Below are positions 1 to 8,303 of a stretch of DNA of 64,000 nucleotides, in pieces. The translations under genes and the position numbers were made by a program. Origin of the DNA: SVFI01 sp045535935 (GTDB taxonomy: Bacteria; Bacillota; Clostridia; Lachnospirales; Lachnospiraceae). The notes under the pieces were generated by a model. The model had not been told where the DNA came from and did no database searches. It saw nothing but the letters and a program-made list of their open reading frames with translations. The stretch spans positions 1 to 64,000 of the forward strand of contig JAZSMO010000048.1 of NCBI GenBank assembly GCA_045535935.1, in the 5' to 3' direction. Each line of letters begins with the position of its first letter. The first letter of the stretch is position 1.

Positions 1-259
1 GGCCGATTGCGCTGTTGAACTGAACACGGAAACCACGGTTAACCTGAACCTTGCCGTTATCATCTACCCACGGAACGCGGAACTTGATGATTCTTTCGGG
101 CTCAACAATGCGGTCAATAACACCCTTTTCAACGTACTCAGGACGTTTTTCCAATACCGGCTCGATAGATTGTAAAACTTCTTTTACTGCCTGGTGAAAT
201 TCAGGCTGAGCCGGGTTTTTCGCGATGACTAAGTCAATCACTTCATCAACATATGACAT
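1..259 (-). CDS. gdhA: NADP/NAD-specific glutamate dehydrogenase, N-terminal part
   Basis: The gene runs off the left edge of the window, so only about the first 86 residues are visible (MSYVDEVIDLVIAKNPAQPE onward, then QSIEPVLEKRPEYVE and IIKFRVPWVDDNGKVQVNRG). This is the characteristic start of hexameric glutamate dehydrogenases, which interconvert 2-oxoglutarate plus ammonia and glutamate. The start codon at 259 is preceded by AAGGAGGA at good spacing. The gene has its own sigma-A type promoter at 316-344. The rest of the Rossmann domain is outside the window, so cofactor preference cannot be read. Confidence 0.93.
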   Translation of the reverse strand, partial: MSYVDEVIDLVIAKNPAQPEFHQAVKEVLQSIEPVLEKRPEYVEKGVIDRIVEPERIIKFRVPWVDDNGKVQVNRGFRVQFNSAIG

Positions 260-315
260 TTTATTGTCCTCCTTTTAATTGAAAAGATTTTGGACCCCTT
301 TTTTGCCCGTGTATT

Positions 316-344
316 ATTATAAAGCGAAAAAAAGCAAAGTACAA
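316..344 (-). promoter_or_regulatory. gdhA promoter
   Basis: On the minus strand TTGTAC (339-344) and TATAAT (316-321) are separated by 17 bp, with the gdhA ribosome binding site and start codon about 55 bp downstream. The promoter lies inside the terminator hairpin of the upstream gene: the -35 falls in the loop and the spacer in the 3' arm. Confidence 0.75.
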
Positions 345-362
345 GAATTTTTTGCTTTTTTT
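327..362 (-). terminator. A/T-rich terminator hairpin after the Gfo/Idh gene
   Basis: A 12-bp perfect stem (327-338 with 351-362; arms AAAAAAAGCAAA and TTTGCTTTTTTT) encloses a 12-base loop and lies 20 bp past the stop codon at 382. It overlaps the gdhA promoter. Confidence 0.55.
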
Positions 363-381
363 CACTAAATTGTTAAAGCAT

Positions 382-1362
382 TTATTTTTCACACGGATAT
401 ACGAGCCCCATCTGCTTACGGATGTCGTCCATCGCCTTCATCATTTTCAGTGTCTCAGCATGTGGCATTTCCGGGCAGGAAAGCTGTTTTTTCTTAAGCG
501 CTTTCTTGCATGATTTCACTTCATATTCATATCCTGTCACCTGTTTCGGGCATTTTTTATATAAAATGCGTTTGTAGGCGTCATTGTAAACTGCCACGGA
601 CTGGAAATTATTGATATTTTCGATGACCATAAATCCTTTGGTTCCCTGAATCACACCCATACGGTCGCTGACCATCCACATGGAAGTATGAAGAACCGCA
701 AGTCTTCCGTCGTTATATTCGATGGTAATACTCTCCTGCGCATCCACGCCTTTCTCCGTCATCACTGCATGAGAAGACACTTTTTTGATGTCATCTCCGA
801 AGAACATATGAGCCACATTAAGCGGATAAATACCTACATCAAGAAGTGCTCCGCCCGCCAGCTCCGGCTCCACAAGTCTCTCTTTGAATGTCATCTCATA
901 TCCAAGATTAGCCGTCAGCAACTTCGGCTCTCCGATGATTCCGCTCTCCGTAATGTCTTTAATGGTCTGATACATCGGCATATAACGGATCCAGATCGCT
1001 TCCGTGATAAATACTTCCTTTTCTGCCGCATAATCGAGAAGTTCCTTCGCCTGCGCCTCATTGACACAAAACGGTTTCTCCATCAGCACCGGTTTCCCGA
1101 AATCAACACACATCTTACCGTGTGCAAGGTGCATGGTGTGCGGCGTCGCCACATACACAAGATCCACCTTCGGATCCTTCAGCATATCCTCATAGCTTCC
1201 GTAAGCCACTTCCACTTTGTTATCCTTTGCAAACTTCTGCGCCTTCTCCAGGCTTCTGGATGCCACCGCATACGGAACAGCTCCCTTCATGCGATACAGC
1301 GTATCTGCCATAACCATCGCAATACGACCTGCTCCCAAAATACCCACTCGTAACTTGCCCAT
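382..1362 (-). CDS. Gfo/Idh/MocA family NAD(P)-dependent oxidoreductase
   Basis: A 326-residue protein that begins MGKLRVGILGAGRIAMVMAD, a Rossmann fold with the GxGxxA dinucleotide-binding motif. It carries the family signature EKPFCVNEAQAKELL near residue 95 and a C-terminal substrate domain with GGALLDVGIYPLN. These enzymes oxidise or reduce sugars, inositols or trans-dihydrodiols; the closest general resemblance is to the dimeric dihydrodiol/xylose dehydrogenase branch. The substrate cannot be told from the sequence. The reading frame is open seven codons further upstream, but AGGAGG sits six bases before the ATG at 1362, which decides the start. It is monocistronic, between two terminator-like hairpins. 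Confidence 0.85.
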   Translation of the reverse strand: MGKLRVGILGAGRIAMVMADTLYRMKGAVPYAVASRSLEKAQKFAKDNKVEVAYGSYEDMLKDPKVDLVYVATPHTMHLAHGKMCVDFGKPVLMEKPFCVNEAQAKELLDYAAEKEVFITEAIWIRYMPMYQTIKDITESGIIGEPKLLTANLGYEMTFKERLVEPELAGGALLDVGIYPLNVAHMFFGDDIKKVSSHAVMTEKGVDAQESITIEYNDGRLAVLHTSMWMVSDRMGVIQGTKGFMVIENINNFQSVAVYNDAYKRILYKKCPKQVTGYEYEVKSCKKALKKKQLSCPEMPHAETLKMMKAMDDIRKQMGLVYPCEK

Positions 1363-1446
1363 AAAATACCTCCTGACTATCATTACTATTTATGACATAT
1401 ATGTTAATATTACATGACAGAAATACAAAAAACAATATAAAACACA

Positions 1447-1474
1447 AGGAGCCGGACAATATTGTCCGGCTCCT
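1447..1474. terminator. 28-bp perfect palindrome, terminator
   Basis: The perfect palindrome AGGAGCCGGACAAT/ATTGTCCGGCTCCT follows the stop of the SH3 gene by 10 bp. It is flanked by A/T-rich runs on both sides and should stop transcription from the minus strand, possibly from both. Confidence 0.8.
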
Positions 1475-1483
1475 ATTATTTTT

Positions 1484-2764
1484 TTATTCTACAAATTCTG
1501 TCTTCACGTAGCCTGTCTCACCGTTAAACTTGATCTTGCACCAGCCGTCTGCCTGTTCCATAATCAAATCATAGTTTTCACCCTTGTAGGCCACACCGAG
1601 CTTGTCCGCTGATGTGGAAGCAGATTTTCTGACATTAACCGTCTCTTTGATCGTCACTTTACCCTTTGCGGTAAGATCTGTTGTCGGCGCTTCTTCTGTA
1701 TCTTCCTGCGCCGGCTCTTCCTGCGTGTTATCTGCAGTTTCTACTGCCTCAAGATATTCACTCTTGATGTAACCTTCATTTCCATCATAGGAAACACGGC
1801 TCCATCCGTTTTCTTTCTTCTCATAGCGGGTGATTGTCTCGCCCTGGGCAACACGGCCGATACGGTCTGCATTTTCGCTGTCAGACGCTCTGACATTGAC
1901 TGTATCTGTTGCACGCACAAGCTCTTCCACATTCTGTGTCTGCGGTTGTTCCGGTTCTGCCTCCTGCTCGGTTTCCGCAGCACCCGGCTGTTCCTGTGTC
2001 TGCTGTGCCATAGCCTCGCTGACTTCTTCGCTTAATTTTGCAGAAAGTGTACTCATAAACTCATTCAAGGCAGCATCCGCATCCAGTGCCTCTGCATATT
2101 TGGTCTCAACCATTGCAAAAAGATCCGCAACGTCTGTCTGTGCCACAATTGACTTTACATACTCCGTATCCTGTTCTGTCATGTTTGCATCACAGATATA
2201 TAAACTTCCGTCTTCTTTCGGACAAATATACAATGTCGTCAATCCCGGTGCCAGTGTATCCACGCCACTGAATTTGATTTCATAATATACAAACGCAACA
2301 TAGGATCCTGTCATCGGTCCCGGTTTCGTATATACTTTAATATTATCAAACTCATCAATGTAAGCGCTTTCTTTTTCAATCTTGATCAGTTCTTCCTCTT
2401 GTGCTCCATCTTTTAAGGACGCATATGTGGTTCTGTCCCCGTTCGTCATCGCATTAAAATAACGGTTCACCAAATCATTTACATCCGCATACGCATTTTC
2501 TTCCAGCGCCACATCCGGTACCGTATAGTCCACTGCCACCTCAGCGCTCTCCTCTGCCGCTTCCTGATCCGTAATAATCTCCTGCTGTGCATCGCTTTCC
2601 GGCGTTGCTTCCTCCTCTTTTCCGCAGGATACCGCAACCAAAACAATGATCAACAAAACTACCGCTGCCACCACACTGTAAAATATGGTTGCAAACTTCT
2701 TTTCTTTTCTTAATTTCTGCCCAACTACACTGAATAATTCAGCAAGCTTGTTCAAAAAACCCAT
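1484..2764 (-). CDS. Membrane-anchored protein with two bacterial SH3 domains
   Basis: A 426-residue envelope protein. Residues about 1-25 are cytoplasmic and basic, followed by one transmembrane segment (about 27-46, IFYSVVAAVVLLIIVLVAVS). Then come an acidic linker, a globular region (about 85-240) with no family I recognise, and two SH3b-type repeats near the end. Each repeat starts with VNVR (TVNVRASDSENADRIGRV and TVNVRKSASTSADKLGVA) and ends with GYIK or GYVK-type strands. Bacterial SH3 domains bind peptidoglycan peptides, so a cell-wall-associated role outside the membrane is likely. The linkers are rich in Glu, Gln and Pro. RBS GGAAG lies upstream of the ATG at 2764. Confidence 0.75.
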   Translation of the reverse strand: MGFLNKLAELFSVVGQKLRKEKKFATIFYSVVAAVVLLIIVLVAVSCGKEEEATPESDAQQEIITDQEAAEESAEVAVDYTVPDVALEENAYADVNDLVNRYFNAMTNGDRTTYASLKDGAQEEELIKIEKESAYIDEFDNIKVYTKPGPMTGSYVAFVYYEIKFSGVDTLAPGLTTLYICPKEDGSLYICDANMTEQDTEYVKSIVAQTDVADLFAMVETKYAEALDADAALNEFMSTLSAKLSEEVSEAMAQQTQEQPGAAETEQEAEPEQPQTQNVEELVRATDTVNVRASDSENADRIGRVAQGETITRYEKKENGWSRVSYDGNEGYIKSEYLEAVETADNTQEEPAQEDTEEAPTTDLTAKGKVTIKETVNVRKSASTSADKLGVAYKGENYDLIMEQADGWCKIKFNGETGYVKTEFVE

Positions 2765-2818
2765 AAAAACTTCCTTTCTCTGCCATGTTAATCGTAACCC
2801 TTACATTTTTGAAAAAAA

Positions 2819-2890
2819 CGTACCCAAGAGGAATCGAACCCCCATCGGCTGAACCGGAATCAGCTGTTTTATCCGTTAAACTATGGGTAC
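2819..2890 (-). tRNA. tRNA-Arg (anticodon CCG)
   Basis: The minus strand folds into a full cloverleaf of 72 nt. The acceptor arms are GTACCCA and TGGGTAC, the D-arm is GTTT/AAAC, and the anticodon stem GCTGA/TCAGC encloses the loop TTCCGGT, giving anticodon CCG. The T-arm has loop TTCGATT. The discriminator base is G, CCA is not encoded, and a T-run follows the 3' end. Confidence 0.95.
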
Positions 2891-2957
2891 TTATTTGTTA
2901 CGAAATTATTACACACTTTTGTTATCATAACACAAAACACCCGAAATGGCAAGCAAT

Positions 2958-2981
2958 AAGGGAAAGGCACTGCTTTCCCTT
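2958..2981 (-). terminator. Terminator of the ZIP transporter gene
   Basis: A 9-bp stem (AAGGGAAAG/CTTTCCCTT) with a 6-base loop lies 40 bp past the stop codon at 3023. Confidence 0.7.
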
Positions 2982-3022
2982 ACTATTTTTACCATATTCC
3001 TTCTATTCATACACAGACCAAG

Positions 3023-3805
3023 TTATCCGAGCGCCACATCGAGAATCATCATAATTGTAAATCCAAGGGCAAAAAACACCGTACCGACATTCGAATGTTT
3101 TCCTTCTGACATTTCCGGAATCAATTCCTCCACCACAACATAAATCATGGCTCCGGCGGCAAAGCTCAGAAAATAAGGTAAAACCGGAACTACCAGACTT
3201 GCTGCAAGTATCGTCAGGAGCGCCCCCAGCGGTTCCACAATACCTGACAAAATCCCGTAAAGAAAAGCCTTCGATTTACTTACCCCCTCTGCTCTGAGAG
3301 GCATGGAAATAATCGCTCCCTCCGGAAAGTTCTGAATCGCGATACCGATGGAAAGCGCCAGTGCTCCCAACATCGTAATCTCGCCCTGTCCCATGGCAAG
3401 TCCCGCATAAACCACCCCGACCGCCATTCCTTCCGGAATATTGTGAATGGCTACCGCAAGGACAAGCATTGTCTTTTTTTTAAAATTACTTTTCGGCCCT
3501 TCCGCCTGTTCGCTGTTTAAATGCAAATGCGGCACCAAACGATCCAGTGCCAGCAAAAATAAAATTCCAACCCAAAAACCGACCGCTGCAGGAACAAATG
3601 CAAATTTTCCCATGTGCTCCGCCTGATTCATCGCCGGAATCAGTAAACTCCATACGGATGCGGCCACCATAACGCCTCCTGCAAAACCTGTGAGCGCCTT
3701 CTGCACCAGCGTATGCATGGATTTTTTCATAAAGAAAACACACGCTGCACCAAACGCCGTTCCGAAAAACGGTATCATAATCCCTCTGAATATTTCTATC
3801 GTCAT
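3023..3805 (-). CDS. ZIP family divalent metal transporter
   Basis: A 260-residue integral membrane protein with about eight hydrophobic segments. The ZIP signature occurs in transmembrane segments IV and V: HNIPEGMAVGVVYAGLAMG and, later, AIQNFPEGAIISMPLRAEG, which carry the metal-binding H-N-P-E and N-P-E residues. A histidine-containing loop (VPHLHLNSEQ) lies between segments III and IV, as in the ZupT/GufA branch. The family imports zinc, iron or manganese. The start at 3805 has the RBS GGAGGT; the frame is open 23 codons upstream but without an RBS. A promoter with a palindromic operator-like site lies about 190 bp upstream, which suggests metal-dependent control. Confidence 0.88.
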   Translation of the reverse strand: MTIEIFRGIMIPFFGTAFGAACVFFMKKSMHTLVQKALTGFAGGVMVAASVWSLLIPAMNQAEHMGKFAFVPAAVGFWVGILFLLALDRLVPHLHLNSEQAEGPKSNFKKKTMLVLAVAIHNIPEGMAVGVVYAGLAMGQGEITMLGALALSIGIAIQNFPEGAIISMPLRAEGVSKSKAFLYGILSGIVEPLGALLTILAASLVVPVLPYFLSFAAGAMIYVVVEELIPEMSEGKHSNVGTVFFALGFTIMMILDVALG

Positions 3806-3902
3806 CTTTTTACCTCCGTACTTTGCTTCTACCATTATATAAGCGGCAAAAGATATTTGTGCATCTTCAGCCAAAACCGCTGCATCTGCGCTCCATCAAA
3901 AC

Positions 3903-3935
3903 AAAAAAGCCCATTCTCAGCGAACCGGCTTTTTT
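3903..3935 (-). terminator. Terminator hairpin in the ZIP gene leader
   Basis: A perfect 9-bp stem AAAAAAGCC/GGCTTTTTT with a 15-base loop ends in a T-run on the minus strand. It lies between the promoter at 3998-4026 and the ZIP start at 3805, and also downstream of trkH. It could be the trkH terminator, an attenuator for the ZIP gene, or both. Confidence 0.6.
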
Positions 3936-3993
3936 GCACTATAGGATATCATTAAGGTCACTAATAACAACATGCGTTGGCGTTAGCTGATAT

Positions 3994-4026
3994 AGTTAGT
4001 TTATTCTAACTCGAGTTATTTGTCAA
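3994..4026 (-). promoter_or_regulatory. Promoter with operator-like palindromes upstream of the ZIP gene
   Basis: On the minus strand TTGACA (4021-4026) and TAAACT (3998-4003) are separated by 17 bp. Two palindromes cover the core promoter: AGTTAG-6-CTAACT (3994-4011) over the -10, and the perfect AACTCGAGTT (4008-4017) within the spacer. The arrangement suits a repressor, for example a DtxR/MntR-like metal sensor, but the regulator is inferred and not visible in the window. Confidence 0.65.
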
Positions 4027-4035
4027 TAACCTATT

Positions 4036-5475
4036 TTAATTTTTTCTCCATACCGACGGTGTCAGCAAAAGGAGAATCGGGTAAAGCTCCAGTCTTCCTG
4101 CCAGCATATCAAAAATAAATATGCATTTCGAAAATGCGGAAAAACCTGCGAAATTCCCTGTCGGGCCGACTTCCATAAGTCCCGGACCTATGTTGTTGAT
4201 TGTCGCTACTACAGAGGTAAAGTTCGTCACCAAATCTTTCCCGTCTAAAGTAATCAGCAACAAAGACACACAGAAAATAACCGCGTAGGTCATTAAAAAG
4301 GCTCCCACGCCGCGGACTACACTTTTATCCACCGCCTTGTCATCCATCTTCATCGTATGCACACTTCTCGGATGAATCAGTGTTTTAATCTCCTGTCCGA
4401 TGGTTTTAAACATAATCAGTATTCTGGATACCTTAATTCCACCGCCGGTACTTCCCGCACAGGCACCGCAAAACATAATTAACACAAGGACAGTCTTTGA
4501 CATTTGCGGCCACAAATTAAAATCGGCTGTGGCATAGCCTGTCGTCGTAATCACGGAGCCAACCTGAAACGCCGCATGGCGGAACGCAGTTCCTATACTG
4601 TCATAAAATCCTCGGATATTGAATGTAATCACTGCAATGCTGGCAAATATAATAATAAAATACCATTTTACTTCTTCAATTTTAAACGCATTTTTTTTAT
4701 TTTTGCCCAGCAAATAATAATAGAAGTTAAAATTGACACCGAACAGAATCATAAAGATTGTGATTACTGCCTGACAGAATACGGAATAGTCTGCTATACT
4801 GCTGTTCTTCACGCCGAATCCACCGGTTCCTGCCGTACCGAAGGAAAGGGTTACCGCCTCAAATATCGACATTCCGCCCAGCGCAAGAATCACCATTTCA
4901 ATCAACGTCATGGCAATATAAATCATATATAAAATCTTTGCAGTCTCTCTCACCTTCGGCACAAGTTTTCCTACCGAAGGGCCCGGGCTTTCTGCACGCA
5001 TCAGGTGCATGTTACTGCCACCGGTTAAAGGAAGCACAATCAAAAGGAATACAAAAACACCCATTCCGCCGATCCAATGGGAAAAACTGCGCCAAAACAG
5101 ACATGCATGGCTGAGCGCTTCCACATCGGAAAGAATGCTGGCTCCCGTCGTCGTAAACCCCGATACAATTTCGAACAACGCATTAACATAAGAAGGGATT
5201 TCGCCGCTGATAACAAACGGCAGTGCCCCGAAAAGGCTCATGACAATCCAGCTGAGCGCTACAATCACGAAGCCTTCCCTTGCATAATAGTTTTTGTTCT
5301 TCGGCTTTCTTGCCGTCAGCAAAATACCGATTACAGCACATAACACTGCTGTTACGATAAATGCCACTCCGCTCTTTTCCTGATAAATCAAAGCGACCAG
5401 ACTTGGCAGAAGCAAAAAAATCGCTTCCAAAACCAACACCCAGCCGATGATATAACGGATAATTGAATAATTCAT
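4036..5475 (-). CDS. trkH: TrkH family potassium uptake channel subunit
   Basis: A 479-residue membrane protein with the four-fold repeated membrane-pore-membrane plan of TrkH/KtrB. The selectivity-filter segments are visible: SGFTTTGASILSDVE, SFGTAGTGGFGVKNS, TTTGYATADFNLWPQ and INNIGPGLMEVGP. It ends with MLAGRLELYPILLLLTPSVW, a common TrkH terminus. It forms the potassium-translocating pore, gated by the cytoplasmic RCK protein TrkA, whose gene is immediately upstream with a 15-bp gap. The two are almost certainly one operon. Confidence 0.95.
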   Translation of the reverse strand: MNYSIIRYIIGWVLVLEAIFLLLPSLVALIYQEKSGVAFIVTAVLCAVIGILLTARKPKNKNYYAREGFVIVALSWIVMSLFGALPFVISGEIPSYVNALFEIVSGFTTTGASILSDVEALSHACLFWRSFSHWIGGMGVFVFLLIVLPLTGGSNMHLMRAESPGPSVGKLVPKVRETAKILYMIYIAMTLIEMVILALGGMSIFEAVTLSFGTAGTGGFGVKNSSIADYSVFCQAVITIFMILFGVNFNFYYYLLGKNKKNAFKIEEVKWYFIIIFASIAVITFNIRGFYDSIGTAFRHAAFQVGSVITTTGYATADFNLWPQMSKTVLVLIMFCGACAGSTGGGIKVSRILIMFKTIGQEIKTLIHPRSVHTMKMDDKAVDKSVVRGVGAFLMTYAVIFCVSLLLITLDGKDLVTNFTSVVATINNIGPGLMEVGPTGNFAGFSAFSKCIFIFDMLAGRLELYPILLLLTPSVWRKN

Positions 5476-5490
5476 TTTTCTCCTCCGGTG

Positions 5491-6846
5491 TTACTCTATA
5501 ATATCATTGATGTCTCTAAGTCCATGCCGCGTTGTCACGATAATCACTGTATCTCCCACGTGAATCTGTGTCTGTCCGTTCGGACGGATGATTTTTCCTT
5601 TGTGGTTGATACACGCAATCAGGATATCGTTTTTTAATTTCAGGTCCATAATCGCTTTTCCCGCAAGCGTTGATCCTTCTTTTACTCTGAATTCCAACGC
5701 CTCCACCTTATTTTCAATCAGACGGCACATAGCCTCCACATTGCTTCCGACCGAATTCTGCATGGCGCGTACATAACGGACAATATATTCCGCCGTAATA
5801 TGCTTCGGATAAATCAGACTTCCAAGCTGAAAGTTCGAAACAACATCTTCAAAGGAAATGCGGTTAATCTTTGTAATAATTTTTGCCTTGGAACAACTCT
5901 GTGCATACAGTGAGAGGAATACATTTCCTTCATCCAATCCGGTCAAGGATACAAACGCTTCCGCATTTGCAATCCCCTCCTCCATAAGAATATCATGGTT
6001 GGTAGCATCTCCGTGAATAATTACGGCCTCCGGCAAAAGCTCGCTGAGTACTTCGCAGCGCGCCGGATCCTGTTCGATAATTTTTACGTGAATTCCCATG
6101 CTGAGAAGCTGCTCCGCCAGATAGTAGGCAATGGTTCCACCGCCAACAATCAACGCATCCTTAACCTGATGTGTCTCGACACCGATCTTTTCAAAAAATT
6201 GTTTTGCATCCTTCGGCGACGCAACAATACTGACAACATCATGCCCCTGAATGACGAAATCACCTTTCGGAATCACAACTTCATCTTTTCTTTCCACCGC
6301 ACAAAAGAGAACACCGGAATTTAATTTCCTGCTGATTTCCATCAGGCTGCTCCCTTCCAGAACAGATCCTTCCTGCACGACAAACTTGAGTATCTCCACC
6401 CTGCCCTTTGCAAACGTATCAATCTTATCTGCCGAAGGAAAGCGCAGCAGACGGGCCATCTCAGTCGCAGCAGAAAATTCCGGATTAATTACCATGGACA
6501 ATCCCAATTCATCTTTGATATATCCGATTTCATGCGCATACAACGGATTGCGCACTCTGGCAATGGTATTACAATTACCGACCTTCTTTGCGAACAAACA
6601 ACAAAGTAGGTTCTGCTCATCAGAACCGGTAACGGCAATCAGCAAATCTGCCTCCTCAATCCCAGCTTCCTTTTGAACAGAATAACTGGCACCGTTCCCG
6701 ACAACACCCAGCACATCAATACGGTTGGTAATATCCCCGATTGCATCACTGCTCATATCAATGACGGCGATATCATGCCCCTCCTGCACCAGCTGCTCCG
6801 CTATGGTCGCGCCTACTTTTCCACATCCCACAATAATGATTCTCAT
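5491..6846 (-). CDS. trkA: Trk system potassium transporter regulatory subunit TrkA
   Basis: A 451-residue cytoplasmic protein made of two RCK units. Each has a Rossmann NAD(H)/ATP-binding half (IIIVGCGKVGATIAEQLV at the start and ALIVGGGTIAYYLAEQL near residue 228) and a TrkA-C half (EILKFVVQEGSVLEGSSL; ALEFRVKEGSTLAGKAI). It gates the TrkH pore in response to nucleotides. The start overlaps the stop of the MATE gene upstream by four bases (ATGA), so the three genes are probably co-transcribed and translationally coupled. Confidence 0.95.
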   Translation of the reverse strand: MRIIIVGCGKVGATIAEQLVQEGHDIAVIDMSSDAIGDITNRIDVLGVVGNGASYSVQKEAGIEEADLLIAVTGSDEQNLLCCLFAKKVGNCNTIARVRNPLYAHEIGYIKDELGLSMVINPEFSAATEMARLLRFPSADKIDTFAKGRVEILKFVVQEGSVLEGSSLMEISRKLNSGVLFCAVERKDEVVIPKGDFVIQGHDVVSIVASPKDAKQFFEKIGVETHQVKDALIVGGGTIAYYLAEQLLSMGIHVKIIEQDPARCEVLSELLPEAVIIHGDATNHDILMEEGIANAEAFVSLTGLDEGNVFLSLYAQSCSKAKIITKINRISFEDVVSNFQLGSLIYPKHITAEYIVRYVRAMQNSVGSNVEAMCRLIENKVEALEFRVKEGSTLAGKAIMDLKLKNDILIACINHKGKIIRPNGQTQIHVGDTVIIVTTRHGLRDINDIIE

Positions 6847-8225
6847 GCTTCATTCTCCTTTTGAGCTATTTTTTTATTCATTTCACAAAATTCTTTTCGC
6901 ACCAATATACCTGATACGACAGCCGCCACAAAATCGGCGATCGGCGCCGCATACATAATCCCGTCAATCCCCATAAAAAGCGGAAAAATCACAATCAGCG
7001 GAAGCAGGAATAATATCTGCCTGGTCAGCGACAGAAACACTCCCTTGCCCGGTTTCCCGATAGATGTGAACAGATTCGAGGAAATCGGCTGCACCGCATT
7101 CAAAAACACAAAAAACATATAAATCCGGAAATACCGCACCGCAAACAGATAATAGGCTTCACTTCCGCCATCACCGAACAGTCCGATGATCTGTCTCGGA
7201 AATATCTGAAAAGCAAAAAATGCAAGGCAGGAAATTAATGTTCCCATTTTAAGCGCCAACAAATATACCTGTTTGACCTTCTGATAATTTCCGGCTCCGT
7301 AATTAAAACTGGCAATAGGCTGCATTCCGTGTGACAGCCCGATACAAATGGAGAAGAATACCATACCCACTTTCGAAATAATTCCGGCGCACGCCAGAGG
7401 AATGGCATCTCCGTACTGTGACATTGCTCCATAATAGGTCAGCGATTTATTCAAAACAATCTGCACTACCATCATGGCAATTTGATTAAAGAAATTGGCC
7501 ACACCGAGTCTTGTCAACAAACTCACATGTTCCCACTCCAGTCGCAGATGGCATTTCTCCAAATGGACGGTCTTAAAGCGAAACAGATTCACGATAATCA
7601 TACCGGCCGCTACCATCTGACCGATCACCGTCGCAAGAGCTGCTCCTCTCATTCCCATCTGCAATCCGAATACAAAAACCGCATCCAGCACTGTGTTGAC
7701 AAGTGCACCCACAATGTTGCAAAGCATCGCCGCTTTCGGGTTACCGTCCGCCCTTACCAGATGTCCGCCTCCCGTAGAAAGAATCAAAAAAGGAAATCCA
7801 AACGCCGTGATTCCTGTATATTCCATAGCAAAAGGCATCACCTGTTCCGGTGAACCGAAAAGTTTTAACAGCGGCTCTAAAAGCCCTAAGGTCAGGGCAC
7901 TCAAAACCACTCCGCTGATAAACAGCATAACCGCCGCATTTCCGATATAGTGAATCGCCTTTTCCGGCTTTCCGCGTCCCATCGTCAGATTGAACGAAGC
8001 CGCACCGCCAACCCCGAACAACAATGCCAGCGCTACGCAGGAGGTGCTTAGCGGAAACGCTACATTCGTCGCAGCATTTCCAAGCTCACCGACACTGTGC
8101 CCGATGAAAAACTGGTCAACAATATTGTACAGTGCTCCGATGACCATTGATATAATACTGGGAACCGCAAATCGAACCAGCAACTTTTGTACCGGTTCTT
8201 GTCCCAGCTGATTTTTTTCTTTCAT
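6843..8225 (-). CDS. MATE family efflux transporter
   Basis: A 460-residue protein with about 12 membrane segments in two similar halves. The N-terminal motif VPSIISMVIGALYNIVDQFFIG and the second-half start VANFFNQIAMMVVQIVLNKSL are typical of the MATE/DinF superfamily. These export cationic drugs or metabolites in exchange for Na+ or H+. The substrate is unknown. It is the first gene of a run with trkA and trkH; whether it has a functional link to potassium transport is unclear. A second MATE gene lies at 50144-51532. Confidence 0.9.
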   Translation of the reverse strand: MKEKNQLGQEPVQKLLVRFAVPSIISMVIGALYNIVDQFFIGHSVGELGNAATNVAFPLSTSCVALALLFGVGGAASFNLTMGRGKPEKAIHYIGNAAVMLFISGVVLSALTLGLLEPLLKLFGSPEQVMPFAMEYTGITAFGFPFLILSTGGGHLVRADGNPKAAMLCNIVGALVNTVLDAVFVFGLQMGMRGAALATVIGQMVAAGMIIVNLFRFKTVHLEKCHLRLEWEHVSLLTRLGVANFFNQIAMMVVQIVLNKSLTYYGAMSQYGDAIPLACAGIISKVGMVFFSICIGLSHGMQPIASFNYGAGNYQKVKQVYLLALKMGTLISCLAFFAFQIFPRQIIGLFGDGGSEAYYLFAVRYFRIYMFFVFLNAVQPISSNLFTSIGKPGKGVFLSLTRQILFLLPLIVIFPLFMGIDGIMYAAPIADFVAAVVSGILVRKEFCEMNKKIAQKENEA

Positions 8226-8261
8226 TTTATATCCTCTTTGATTTTTATTTAAATCCCAAAA

Positions 8262-8293
8262 ACTGAGAAACCGACACTTGCAGGTTTCTCAGT
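8262..8293 (-). terminator. Terminator of the AI-2E family gene
   Basis: An 11-bp perfect stem ACTGAGAAACC/GGTTTCTCAGT with a 10-base loop is followed on the minus strand by TTTTGGGATTT. It lies 11 bp past the stop at 8304. Confidence 0.88.
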
Positions 8294-8303
8294 ACAATAA
8301 GGT

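Noticed and set aside
688..1353. Plus-strand open frame of 221 codons
   Set aside because: Antisense to the Gfo/Idh gene, rich in His/Arg with no domain.
3903..3993. Riboswitch (yybP-ykoY or NiCo type) in the ZIP leader
   Set aside because: The leader has a terminator but I could not find the conserved core sequences of those classes.
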